This document shows, in pieces, positions 1-7,051 of a DNA stretch of 7,051 bases (position 1 is its first letter; each line of letters opens with the position of its first letter). The notes beneath the pieces are model-generated. The model saw only the letters and a list, made by a program, of their open reading frames with translations. It was not told the origin of the DNA and did no database searches. The DNA comes from CAZBBB01 sp964490005 (GTDB lineage Bacteria > Planctomycetota > B15-G4), in assembly GCA_964490005.1 (NCBI GenBank), contig CAZBBB010000134.1:1-7051 (forward strand), read 5' to 3'. Made by a program: the position numbers and the translations under genes.

Positions 1-975
<975 letters not shown>

Positions 976-1027
976 AGCGCGTCGGCGCGACGTCGGCGCC
1001 GTAGGCGATCCGTGCGCCGCGGCGCGC

Positions 1028-1549
1028 TCAGCGCGAGGCGGCGTTCCAGGTGACGACCTGGTCTTCCCCCTGGTCGCGCGCCATGCCCACGGCGGTCACG
1101 GCGCGCGCGAAGAACTCGTCGCAGGAGCCGAGGGCCTGCTGCGGGCACTCGCTCAGGCCCACCGCCAGGTGCACGCCCTGCCCGCCGACGCGGTCGAGCG
1201 CGGCCGACATGACGCGGGCCACCATCGTGCGCGCGCCGCCGGCGGGCGTGCCGGGCAGCAGCATCGCGAAGCGGTCGCGCGCCAGGCGCGCCGAGAGGTC
1301 GATGTCGCGCGAGGCGGTCAGCACCTCGCCGGCGAGGTCGAGCATCGCCAGTTCGCCGGCCCGGCCGGCCGGCAGGCCCAGCACGTCGATGACGGCCAGG
1401 CTGTAGGTCCAGCCGAAGCGCCAGCTCTTCTTGAACTCCTCCTCCAGCCGCAGCCGGAAGTAGGCCGCGTGCAGCAGCCCCGTTCCTTCGTCGGTGAGGA
1501 TCGAGACGAGGCGGCGATCGTCCATGCTGGGCTCGGCGGGGGCGCTCAT
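1028..1549 (-). CDS. Degenerate GGDEF-domain protein, probably catalytically inactive
   Basis: A protein of 173 residues from the ATG at 1549, consisting almost only of a GGDEF-like fold. It opens with DEGTGLLHAAYFRLRLEEEF (about 20-39), which resembles the DxLTGLxNRRxFxxxL start of diguanylate cyclase domains. A hydrophobic strand, YSLAVIDVLGL, follows where the metal-binding Asp strand lies. The active-site loop that would read GGDEF reads ARDRF (90-94), so the Gly-Gly and acidic catalytic residues are lost. The RxxD inhibitory-site motif is present as RDID (81-84), exactly five residues before ARDRF, as in c-di-GMP-binding GGDEF domains. No membrane segment or other domain is visible. Inference: a non-catalytic signalling protein, possibly a c-di-GMP receptor. 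The start is uncertain: no clear Shine-Dalgarno sequence precedes the ATG, the frame stays open upstream to a TTG at 1585 (185 residues), and an internal ATG at 1525 is also possible. It lies 90 bases after yebC on the same strand. Confidence 0.8.
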   Translation of the reverse strand: MSAPAEPSMDDRRLVSILTDEGTGLLHAAYFRLRLEEEFKKSWRFGWTYSLAVIDVLGLPAGRAGELAMLDLAGEVLTASRDIDLSARLARDRFAMLLPGTPAGGARTMVARVMSAALDRVGGQGVHLAVGLSECPQQALGSCDEFFARAVTAVGMARDQGEDQVVTWNAASR

Positions 1550-1621
1550 GCCGGGATCATCGGCTGGCCGGCGGCCGCTCCTCAATCGGAAATCGCGGCC
1601 GCGCCGCGCTCCCCGCGCCCT

Positions 1622-1636
1622 CCCGGGGGGCCCGGG
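1622..1636 (-). terminator. Possible GC-only hairpin after yebC
   Basis: Two CCCGGG hexamers (1622-1627 and 1631-1636), separated by three bases, lie just past the yebC stop and can pair as a six-base-pair stem. There is no T-tract after the stem on the minus strand, so an intrinsic terminator is only a weak suggestion. Such hairpins also arise by chance at this GC content. Confidence 0.22.
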
Positions 1637-1639
1637 GGC

Positions 1640-2392
1640 TCAGACCCGCTCGGAGGCGGCCAGCGCCGCGTCGGTCCACTCGAGGTTGGTCGCGCAACCC
1701 TGCACGTCGTCGAGTTCGTCGAGCTCGTCGAGCATGCGTTGCAGCACCTCGACCTGCGCGTCGGGCAGTTCGACGGTCGTCTTCGGCACCCACGCGATCT
1801 CGCTCTTGTCGGGCGCCAGCCCCGCGCCGTCGAGCGCGTCGCGCACCTGGCCGAAGCGCGACGGGTCGGCGCTGATCTCGAAGCCGGCCTCGCCGAAGCT
1901 GCAGTCGTCGGCCTCGGCCGACAGCGCCAGCTCGAGCAGCTGCTCCTCGCGCGAGCGCTCGGCGGGCACGAGGAACAGCGCGCGGCGCACGAAGTTCCAG
2001 TTCACGCTGCCGGTCGCGCCGATCGAGCCGCCGTGGCGCTCCACCGCCGTGCGCACCTCGCTGTAGGTGCGGTTGCGGTTGTCGGTGAGCGCGTCGATCA
2101 GGATCGCCACGCCGCCGGGGCCGTAGCCCTCGTAGGTGAGCGCCTCCATCGCGACGTCCTGCCCGCGCCCGGCGCCGTTCTTCACGGCCCGGTCGATGGC
2201 GTCGTTCGTCATGTTGTCCTGCCGCGCCCGGTCGATGGCGTAGCGCAGCGAGAGATTGGTCGCCGGATCGCCGCCGCCCGACCGGGCGGCCGTCATGATC
2301 AGGCGGGCATGCTTGCTGAAGGCGCGCGAACGCTTGGCGTCCACCGCCTTCTTGCGGTGCATGATGTTCTTGAACTGCGAATGGCCGGCCAT
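1640..2392 (-). CDS. yebC: YebC/TACO1/PmpR family protein
   Basis: Full-length 250-residue member of the YebC/TACO1 family (usual length about 240-250). The N-terminal signature MAGHSQFKNIMHRKKAVDAK (1-20) fits the family MAGHSKWxNIxHRKxxxDxKR pattern. It is followed by FSKHARLIMTAARSGGGDP, LRYAIDRARQDNMTNDAIDR and AVKNGAG, the conserved helical domain I. The middle carries ALTYEGYGPGGVAILIDALT and DNRNRTYSEVR, the hallmark of domains II/III. The C-terminal part is acidic, with an LDELDELDD run. Family members were long annotated as transcriptional regulators (PmpR), while the mitochondrial homologue TACO1 and more recent bacterial work point to a ribosome-associated role at difficult stretches such as polyproline. 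The gene starts 67 bases after rpsI on the same strand, which fits a translation role. The ATG at 2392 is fixed by the conserved MAGHS start, and no strong Shine-Dalgarno sequence precedes it. Confidence 0.96.
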   Translation of the reverse strand: MAGHSQFKNIMHRKKAVDAKRSRAFSKHARLIMTAARSGGGDPATNLSLRYAIDRARQDNMTNDAIDRAVKNGAGRGQDVAMEALTYEGYGPGGVAILIDALTDNRNRTYSEVRTAVERHGGSIGATGSVNWNFVRRALFLVPAERSREEQLLELALSAEADDCSFGEAGFEISADPSRFGQVRDALDGAGLAPDKSEIAWVPKTTVELPDAQVEVLQRMLDELDELDDVQGCATNLEWTDAALAASERV

Positions 2393-2459
2393 GACGCTCG
2401 CGTCGCCCCGGGGTGGCTGCGGTGCCGCGACGGACGCCTGCGGCCCCGGGTCGCCCCGC

Positions 2460-2861
2460 TCAGCGCTTGCTGAACTGGAAGCGGCGGCGCGCCTTGCGCT
2501 GGCCGTACTTCTTGCGCTCGACCATGCGGCTGTCGCGGGTCAGGAAGCCGCCCTCGCGCAGCGCCGCCTCCGCCGCCGGATCGACGGCGAGCAGCGCGCG
2601 CGCGATGCCGAGGCGCACGGCGCCGGCCTGGCCCGTCGGGCCGCCGCCGCTCACGTTGATGCGCAGGTCGTAGGCGCCGCCCGCGCCGAGCGCCATGAGC
2701 GGCGCGCGCGCGTCGAGGCGCTGCTGCTCGAGCGGAAAGTAGGTCTCGAAGGGACGGCCGTTGACGACCACCGAGCCCGAGCCGGCCGTGAGGCGCACGC
2801 GCGCCACGGAGGTCTTGCGGCGCCCGGTCCCCCAGATGAACTCCTTCACGGCGTCGCTCAT
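2460..2861 (-). CDS. rpsI: Small ribosomal subunit protein S9 (uS9)
   Basis: Complete 133-residue S9, the usual bacterial length. S9 sits in the head of the 30S subunit, and its C-terminal tail reaches the P-site tRNA anticodon loop. Diagnostic parts are GTGRRKTSVARVRL (11-24), VNGRPFETYFP, the glycine-rich VSGGGPTGQAGAVRLGIARA, and the end LTRDSRMVERKKYGQRKARR followed by RFQFSKR, which carries the universal Ser-Lys-Arg terminus. Its ATG (2861) begins four bases after the rplM TAG stop, so the two are cotranscribed and probably translationally coupled. A purine-rich GGAAGG sequence at the end of rplM, about twelve bases upstream of the ATG, can act as ribosome binding site. The rplM-rpsI order is the standard bacterial arrangement. 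Confidence 0.98.
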   Translation of the reverse strand: MSDAVKEFIWGTGRRKTSVARVRLTAGSGSVVVNGRPFETYFPLEQQRLDARAPLMALGAGGAYDLRINVSGGGPTGQAGAVRLGIARALLAVDPAAEAALREGGFLTRDSRMVERKKYGQRKARRRFQFSKR

Positions 2862-2865
2862 GGCT

Positions 2866-3330
2866 CTATGAAACCTTCCGGTTCGACGGGCTGCGGTACG
2901 GGGTCGTGTCGACGGCCACCGGCTGCTGCGCGGCGTGCGGGTGCTCGGCGCCGGCGTAGACCTTGAGCTTGGCGAACATCGCGCGGCCGAGCTTGGTCTT
3001 GGGCATCATGCGGCGCACGGCGAGGCGCACGAGGCGCTCGGGCTGCCGGTCGCGCAGCTCGCCGGCGGGCACCTCGCGCAGGCCGCTGAGCGTGCCGGTG
3101 TGCCAGCGCAGCAGGCGCTGGTCGAACTTCGCGCCGGTCATGACGACCTTGCGGGCGTTGGTCACGACGACGAAGTCGCCCGTGTCGACGTGCGGCGTCC
3201 AGCGGGCGTGGTGCTTGCCCTGCAGGACCGTCGCGATGCGGGCCGCGAGGCGGCCGAGCACGACACCGTCGGCGTCGAAGTGCTGCCAGCGGGCCTGCAC
3301 CTCGCCCGGCTTGGCGAGAAAGGTCTTCAT
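2866..3330 (-). CDS. rplM: Large ribosomal subunit protein L13 (uL13)
   Basis: L13, an early-assembling 50S protein that binds 23S rRNA, 154 residues from the ATG at 3330. It begins MKTFLAKPGEVQARWQHFDA and continues with VVLGRLAARIATVLQGKHHA (23-42), HVDTGDFVVVTNARKV (47-62), the KFDQRLLRWHTG segment (68-79, corresponding to the usual K-YYRHTGYPGG stretch) and VRRMMPKTKLGRAMFAKLKV (105-124), ending in YAGAEHPHAAQQP. The C-terminus runs about ten residues beyond a typical 142-residue L13. An in-frame ATG at 3354 would add eight residues, but the purine-rich AGGAGA at 3343-3348 lies inside that extension. MKTF is also the conserved start, so 3330 is chosen. It is the first gene of the rplM-rpsI operon, with a candidate promoter about 60 bases upstream. 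Confidence 0.97.
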   Translation of the reverse strand: MKTFLAKPGEVQARWQHFDADGVVLGRLAARIATVLQGKHHARWTPHVDTGDFVVVTNARKVVMTGAKFDQRLLRWHTGTLSGLREVPAGELRDRQPERLVRLAVRRMMPKTKLGRAMFAKLKVYAGAEHPHAAQQPVAVDTTPYRSPSNRKVS

Positions 3331-3342
3331 CGTCACGGGGAC

Positions 3343-3348
3343 TCTCCT
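3343..3348 (-). promoter_or_regulatory. Ribosome binding site of rplM
   Basis: The minus strand reads AGGAGA, twelve bases upstream of the ATG at 3330. It is the clearest Shine-Dalgarno sequence in the window and argues against the in-frame ATG at 3354, whose coding sequence would contain it. The spacing is somewhat long. Confidence 0.6.
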
Positions 3349-3387
3349 GCGCATCCGGAACCTCGGCCCCGGACACGAACGAGGCAG

Positions 3388-3415
3388 ATTAACCGAAGCG
3401 GCGGCGCCCGATCAA
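3388..3415 (-). promoter_or_regulatory. Candidate sigma-70-type promoter for rplM-rpsI
   Basis: On the minus strand, TTGATC (3415-3410) resembles a -35 element. After 16 bases comes GTTAAT (3393-3388), which matches four of six -10 positions. This is the only AT-rich patch in the 135-base gap between the FtsQ-like gene and rplM. Transcription would start near base 3381, giving a leader of about 50 bases. The assignment comes from sequence inspection with the generic bacterial consensus; the organism's own consensus is unknown. Confidence 0.5.
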
Positions 3416-3440
3416 CGGTCCGCCGCGCCCGGCCGGGCCC

Positions 3441-3460
3441 GCGCCGGGACCCGTCGGCGC
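3441..3460 (-). terminator. Possible hairpin after the FtsQ-like gene
   Basis: Perfect six-base arms (3441-3446 and 3455-3460, GCGCCG/CGGCGC) with an eight-base loop lie a few bases past the TGA at 3466. A 12-base palindrome, GCCCGGCCGGGC (3427-3438), follows. No T-tract is present. Together they could slow or end transcription before the rplM promoter, but both may simply reflect GC content. Confidence 0.28.
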
Positions 3461-3465
3461 TCCCA

Positions 3466-4260
3466 TCAGGCCCCCCGGCGCGTGACCACGGGCTGGTCGG
3501 TCCACAGGCGCACGCGGCGCACGCCGGAGAGCCCCGGGAAGTCGATCAGCACCCGCCGCAGATTGGCGATCCGGGCCGGCGGCGGCAGGTCGAGCCGCGC
3601 CAGGTCGGACTTGCGGGCGCTGCGCCCCCAGTCGAGTTCGACCTCGTCGAGCGTGTGGAACAGCACCTGGCCGCCGGGCGAGACGCCGACCGCGACGACG
3701 GTCACGCCCAGTCGCGTGAGTTCGTCGCGGAAGGGCAGCAGTTCGGCGGCCGCCGCGGCGCATTCGCGGTACTCCTCGTCGGCGTGGGAGCCGACGTAGT
3801 ACAGCGGCTCGGGGCGCACGCTCACGGGCCCCAGGCCGAGCACCTCTCCGGTGGCCGCCACGAGGATGTCGCCTTCGACCACGAGCACCGGTCGGCGCAG
3901 CCGCAGGCGCACGTCGGCGCGGCTCGGGAAGTACGGCACGACCGCCTCGACCGACGCGATCCACGGCGAGAGGTCGGGCAGGCTCGTGGCCCACTCGCTC
4001 AGGTCGGAGGCCTCCAGCAGCGAGGCGCCCTTCGAGAGCCCGCGGCTGACCTGCCGCGCCAGGCTCTGCGCCAGCTCCTCGCCGACCCACGCGGGCCGCG
4101 CGCGCACCTCGACGGTGCCCGGGTCGACCCGGAAGCGCGGCGTGTCGGCCAGGTCCTGCCGGGCGACGACCAGCAGCACGGTCACGCCCGTGAGCACCAG
4201 CAGCGGCAGGGCGAAGGGCCGCAGGTGCTCGATCAGGCGCTCGCCCGGGGTCGCGGTCAT
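3466..4260 (-). CDS. FtsQ-like single-pass membrane protein with POTRA domain
   Basis: 264 residues with the FtsQ layout: a short cytoplasmic N-terminus, one membrane segment (about 15-33, FALPLLVLTGVTVLLVVA), then an extracytoplasmic region. Residues about 44-127 look like a POTRA domain (FRVDPGTVEVRA, EELAQSLARQV, GASLLEASDLSEWATSLPDL, SPWIASVEAVVPYFPSRADV), with the typical spacing of an L-x-x-L/PWI element followed by a strand rich in basic residues. Residues about 130-255 form a beta-rich part ending in LRRVLIDFPGLSGVRRVRLW, like the FtsQ C-terminal domain. In known systems FtsQ links FtsB/FtsL to the divisome. The usual neighbours (ftsA, ftsZ, ddl, murC) are absent here; rplM lies downstream and an RNA helicase is divergent, so the division role is inferred from architecture only. 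The ATG at 4260 is the first good start before the membrane segment. No Shine-Dalgarno sequence is visible, and a TATTTT box eight bases upstream would fit a leaderless transcript. Another POTRA-bearing protein is possible. Confidence 0.7.
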   Translation of the reverse strand: MTATPGERLIEHLRPFALPLLVLTGVTVLLVVARQDLADTPRFRVDPGTVEVRARPAWVGEELAQSLARQVSRGLSKGASLLEASDLSEWATSLPDLSPWIASVEAVVPYFPSRADVRLRLRRPVLVVEGDILVAATGEVLGLGPVSVRPEPLYYVGSHADEEYRECAAAAAELLPFRDELTRLGVTVVAVGVSPGGQVLFHTLDEVELDWGRSARKSDLARLDLPPPARIANLRRVLIDFPGLSGVRRVRLWTDQPVVTRRGA

Positions 4261-4267
4261 GTCCGTG

Positions 4268-4306
4268 AAAATAGGCGCCCGGAGCGCCGCCGCGAACGGC
4301 TATTTT
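4268..4306. promoter_or_regulatory. Divergent promoter region with AT-rich inverted repeat
   Basis: Perfect seven-base arms, AAAATAG (4268-4274) and CTATTTT (4300-4306), are separated by 25 GC-rich bases. These are the only AT-rich words in the gap between the two divergent genes. Each arm gives an outward-facing TATTTT that could serve as a -10 element. The minus-strand box ends eight bases before the FtsQ-like ATG, which would place the transcript start at or beside the start codon. The plus-strand box would give the helicase mRNA a leader of about 40 bases. No good -35 elements are seen at the right distance. The symmetric arms could equally be an operator. Inference from sequence only. 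Confidence 0.45.
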
Positions 4307-4354
4307 CTGCGGGGCGCGCCGCGCCGCCCTCCGCCCCGGACCGACCCCCGCCCC

Positions 4355-6388
4355 ATGTCGCGACCGCACTCCACCGACCGGCCGGCCTCGCCGCCGGTCG
4401 CCGAGACCTTCCGCGGGCTGACGCTCAACGACTTCCAGATGCAGGCGCTGGGGCCGCTGCGCGAGGGTCGCCCGGTGCTGCTCGCGGCCCCCACGGGCGC
4501 CGGCAAGACGCTCGTCGCCGAGATCGCCATCGAGATCAGCCTGGCGCGCGGCAAGCGCGCCATCTACACGGCTCCGGTCAAGGCGCTGAGCAACCAGAAG
4601 TACCGCGACTTCAAGGGCCTCGCGCCGCAGGACGTGGGGATCATGACCGGCGACGTCACGCTGAATCCGCAGGCGCCGCTGCTGATCATGACGACGGAGA
4701 TCTTCCGCAACACGATCTTCGAGAACCCCGCGAGCCTGGCCGACGTCGAGACGGTCGTGTTCGACGAGATCCACTACATGGACGACCCGGGCCGCGGCAC
4801 CGTCTGGGAGGAGTCGATCATCTTCGCGCCCAAGCACGTGCGCTTCGTGTGCCTCTCCGCGACGATCAGCAACCTCGACGACTTCGGCGAGTGGATCGCG
4901 ACCACGCGCGGCGCTCAGGTCGAGGTCATCCGGCACCGCGAACGGCCCGTGCCGCTGGACCACTACATCTTCCTGCCCGGCCAGGGCCTGCGACGCGTCG
5001 AGTCCGGGCTGACGCTGCCGCGGCTCGACCGCCTGCTCGGCGAGCACCGGCGCAACGGCCGCGGCCGGCGGCGCGAGCGCGGCGCCCCGCCGCGCGGCGG
5101 GGACCGCAACGCGATCGTCGACCTGCTCGTGCGGCAGAGCGGGCTGCCCGCGCTGTTCTTCTGCTTCTCGCGGCGCGAATGCGAGCAGCGCGCGCGCGAG
5201 ACGATGCAGCGGCGCCGCCTGCTCGAGCCCGGCGCGGCCGACGCCATCGAGAAGCTGTTCGTCGAGATCTGCGACCAGTTCGAGATCGTGCCCGACGTCG
5301 AGCTCGAGGAGCTGCGCACGCTCGTGCGGCACGGCATCGCCTACCACCATGCCGGCCTGCTGCCGCTGCACAAGGAACTCGTCGAGCGCCTGTTCACCTC
5401 GGGCATGCTGCAGCTGCTGTTCGCCACCGAGACCTTCAGTCTCGGCATCAACATGCCCGCGCGCAGCGTGGTCTTCTCCAGCCTGCGCAAGTTCGACGGC
5501 ACGGGCTTCTCCACGCTCAAGGTGCGCGAGTACCAGCAGATGGCGGGCCGCGCCGGGCGGCAGGGCATCGACACGAGCGGGACGGTGATCTCGATCCTCG
5601 ACGACGACCGCGTCACGCCGCGCGAGATCGTGCGCCTGGTGGGGAACGACGTCGAGGCCATCCAGTCGCGCTTCAACCTCAGCTACAGCACGCTCATCAA
5701 CCTGCACCGCACGCTCGGCGCCCGGCTGCACGAGGCCTGGGAGCGCTCCTTCAACAACCACCAGTGGGCGCGCATGAGCCGCAAGCGCCGCGAGAAGAAC
5801 GAGGAGAAGCAGCGGCAGGCGATCGACCAGCGGCTGCGCCTGCTGCGCGCCTTCGGCTACATCACCGACGAGGGCGTGACCCCCAAGGGCGAGGTCGCGG
5901 CCGTGATCAACGGCTACGAGCTGGCCGTGGCCGAGCTGCTCGATTCGGGGCTGCTCGAGTGGCTCGACGAGCGGCAGCTCGCGATCGTGTTCGCCGCGCT
6001 GACCTTCGAGGAGCGCAAGAACGAGCTGTTCCGGCGCATGCCGCCCCACGCGCTCGGTCCCCATCGCAAGGACATCGAGACGGTCGTCGGCCGGCTCATG
6101 GCGGCCGAGAAGGAGTACGGCATTCCGCCCTCCGTGCGCCTGCCGAACTTCAAGATCGCGACGGTCGTGGCGGGCTGGTGCGAGGGGCTGGGCTTCGACG
6201 AGCTGCGCGAGCTGACGACGTCGAGCAACGGCGACGTCGTGCGCACGCTGCGGCTCACGGTGCAGCTGCTGCGCCAGTTGCGCTCGGCCGTGCCGCGCGG
6301 CTCGCCGCTGTCCGAGACGCTCGATCGGGCGCGGCAACTGCTCAACCGCGACGAGGTCGACGCGGCCCGCCAGCTCAGCCTCGGCTGA
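4355..6388 (+). CDS. Ski2/Mtr4-like DExH-box RNA helicase
   Basis: 677-residue superfamily II helicase of the Ski2-like family, an ATP-driven RNA unwinding enzyme. In order: a Q-motif region (TLNDFQMQAL, 23-32), Walker A APTGAGKT (45-52), motif Ia TAPVKALSNQKY (72-83), motif Ib TTE (113-115), Walker B DEIH (137-140), motif III SAT (168-170), motif IV FFCFSRRECE (268-277), motif V ATETFSLGINMPAR (357-370), motif VI QMAGRAGRQGID (395-406), then a winged-helix and helical-bundle C-terminus resembling the DSHCT domain (about 500-677). All catalytic motifs are intact. It is shorter than Mtr4/Ski2 and actinobacterial HelY (roughly 900-1,100 residues). Where the arch domain would be inserted there is only a charged linker (about 470-490), and an Arg/Gly-rich insert lies between the two RecA domains (about 228-252). 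The ATG at 4355 is chosen; an in-frame ATG at 4259 would add 32 low-complexity residues and run across the promoter region. No Shine-Dalgarno sequence is visible. The exact RNA target is unknown. Confidence 0.93.
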   Translation: MSRPHSTDRPASPPVAETFRGLTLNDFQMQALGPLREGRPVLLAAPTGAGKTLVAEIAIEISLARGKRAIYTAPVKALSNQKYRDFKGLAPQDVGIMTGDVTLNPQAPLLIMTTEIFRNTIFENPASLADVETVVFDEIHYMDDPGRGTVWEESIIFAPKHVRFVCLSATISNLDDFGEWIATTRGAQVEVIRHRERPVPLDHYIFLPGQGLRRVESGLTLPRLDRLLGEHRRNGRGRRRERGAPPRGGDRNAIVDLLVRQSGLPALFFCFSRRECEQRARETMQRRRLLEPGAADAIEKLFVEICDQFEIVPDVELEELRTLVRHGIAYHHAGLLPLHKELVERLFTSGMLQLLFATETFSLGINMPARSVVFSSLRKFDGTGFSTLKVREYQQMAGRAGRQGIDTSGTVISILDDDRVTPREIVRLVGNDVEAIQSRFNLSYSTLINLHRTLGARLHEAWERSFNNHQWARMSRKRREKNEEKQRQAIDQRLRLLRAFGYITDEGVTPKGEVAAVINGYELAVAELLDSGLLEWLDERQLAIVFAALTFEERKNELFRRMPPHALGPHRKDIETVVGRLMAAEKEYGIPPSVRLPNFKIATVVAGWCEGLGFDELRELTTSSNGDVVRTLRLTVQLLRQLRSAVPRGSPLSETLDRARQLLNRDEVDAARQLSLG

Positions 6389-6438
6389 GCGCGCCGCGCG
6401 CGGCCGGGCGCGCCTCCCCGGCGGGGCTCGCCGCCGGG
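6389..6438 (+). terminator. Tandem GC-rich hairpins after the helicase gene
   Basis: Two perfect seven-base inverted repeats follow the helicase stop directly: GCGCGCC/GGCGCGC (6389-6395 with 6407-6413, 11-base loop) and CCCGGCG/CGCCGGG (6417-6423 with 6432-6438, 8-base loop). Neither is followed by a T-tract. Two hairpins in a row in a 75-base gap make a termination or mRNA-end role plausible, but the GC content lowers the weight of this. Confidence 0.35.
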
Positions 6439-6463
6439 CGGCCGAGTTGGTGAAATCGCGGTC

Positions 6464-7051
<588 letters not shown>

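Noticed and set aside
980..999. Nine-base direct repeat CGTCGGCGC (980-988 and 991-999) and a GCGCCG/CGGCGC inverted repeat (996-1001 with 1020-1025) between the convergent PPDK and GGDEF-like genes
   Set aside because: The units are short, only two copies are present, and they consist of words that are common at this GC content. The inverted repeat has an 18-base loop and no T-tract, so neither a repeat element nor a terminator can be supported.
1550..1585. Extension of the GGDEF-like protein to a TTG start at 1585
   Set aside because: The added residues are not GGDEF-like, the GAGGAG near the TTG lies inside the would-be coding sequence, and an ATG is available at 1549. Kept as an alternative in the gene entry only.
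1704..1740. Imperfect nine-base periodicity (GTCGAGTTC-like units) within yebC
   Set aside because: It encodes the Leu-Asp-Glu run in the acidic C-terminal part of YebC and is explained by the repeated amino acids.
4259..4354. N-terminal extension of the helicase from the in-frame ATG at 4259
   Set aside because: It would add 32 low-complexity residues (Arg/Pro/Ala-rich), cover the candidate divergent promoter and overlap the FtsQ-like start codon. The ATG at 4355 gives a normal N-terminus just before the Q-motif region.
2935..6453. A 1,172-codon open frame on the plus strand spanning rplM, the FtsQ-like gene and the helicase
   Set aside because: It overlaps recognised genes in other frames, and its product is Arg/Ala/His-rich low-complexity sequence with no family resemblance. 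It is a GC-composition artefact.

Overview
This is a 7,051-base window of very GC-rich (roughly 70%), densely coding chromosomal DNA from a bacterium. It holds eight genes. The ones at both edges are cut by the window. There are no RNA genes, mobile elements, CRISPR arrays or signs of recent transfer, and GC-rich composition and codon choice look uniform throughout.

Taxon: the gene set fits a high-GC Gram-negative-type bacterium. It includes pyruvate phosphate dikinase, a Ski2-like DExH helicase, S9 and YebC sequences of an environmental type, and a membrane-anchored FtsQ-like protein. The S9 and YebC wording together with the Ski2-like helicase make a planctomycete-type lineage a reasonable guess. 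This is an inference from remembered family resemblance, and other high-GC phyla are not excluded.

Layout: (1) Bases 1-975, plus strand, are the C-terminal part of pyruvate phosphate dikinase. (2) Bases 1028-4260 carry five genes on the minus strand. In transcription order these are an FtsQ-like POTRA membrane protein, rplM (L13), rpsI (S9), a YebC/TACO1-family protein, and a small degenerate GGDEF-domain protein that ends convergently against the dikinase gene. rplM and rpsI are four bases apart and clearly form an operon, with a recognisable promoter in front of rplM. yebC follows after 67 bases and may be read through. (3) Bases 4261-4354 form a divergent intergenic region with an AT-rich inverted repeat that may hold back-to-back promoters. 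(4) Bases 4355-6388, plus strand, encode a 677-residue Ski2/Mtr4-like DExH-box RNA helicase. (5) From 6464 to the end of the window, plus strand, is the N-terminal part of a class II fumarase.

How the genes relate: most of the centre concerns translation and RNA (L13, S9, YebC, RNA helicase). It is flanked by central-carbon enzymes (PPDK and fumarase). The most notable items are the GGDEF protein, which has lost its active-site motif but keeps a correctly spaced RxxD inhibitory-site motif; the FtsQ-like gene standing away from any division-gene cluster; the compact helicase without an arch domain; and the AT-rich inverted repeat at the divergent promoter. I see no evidence of an entirely new multi-gene system here.
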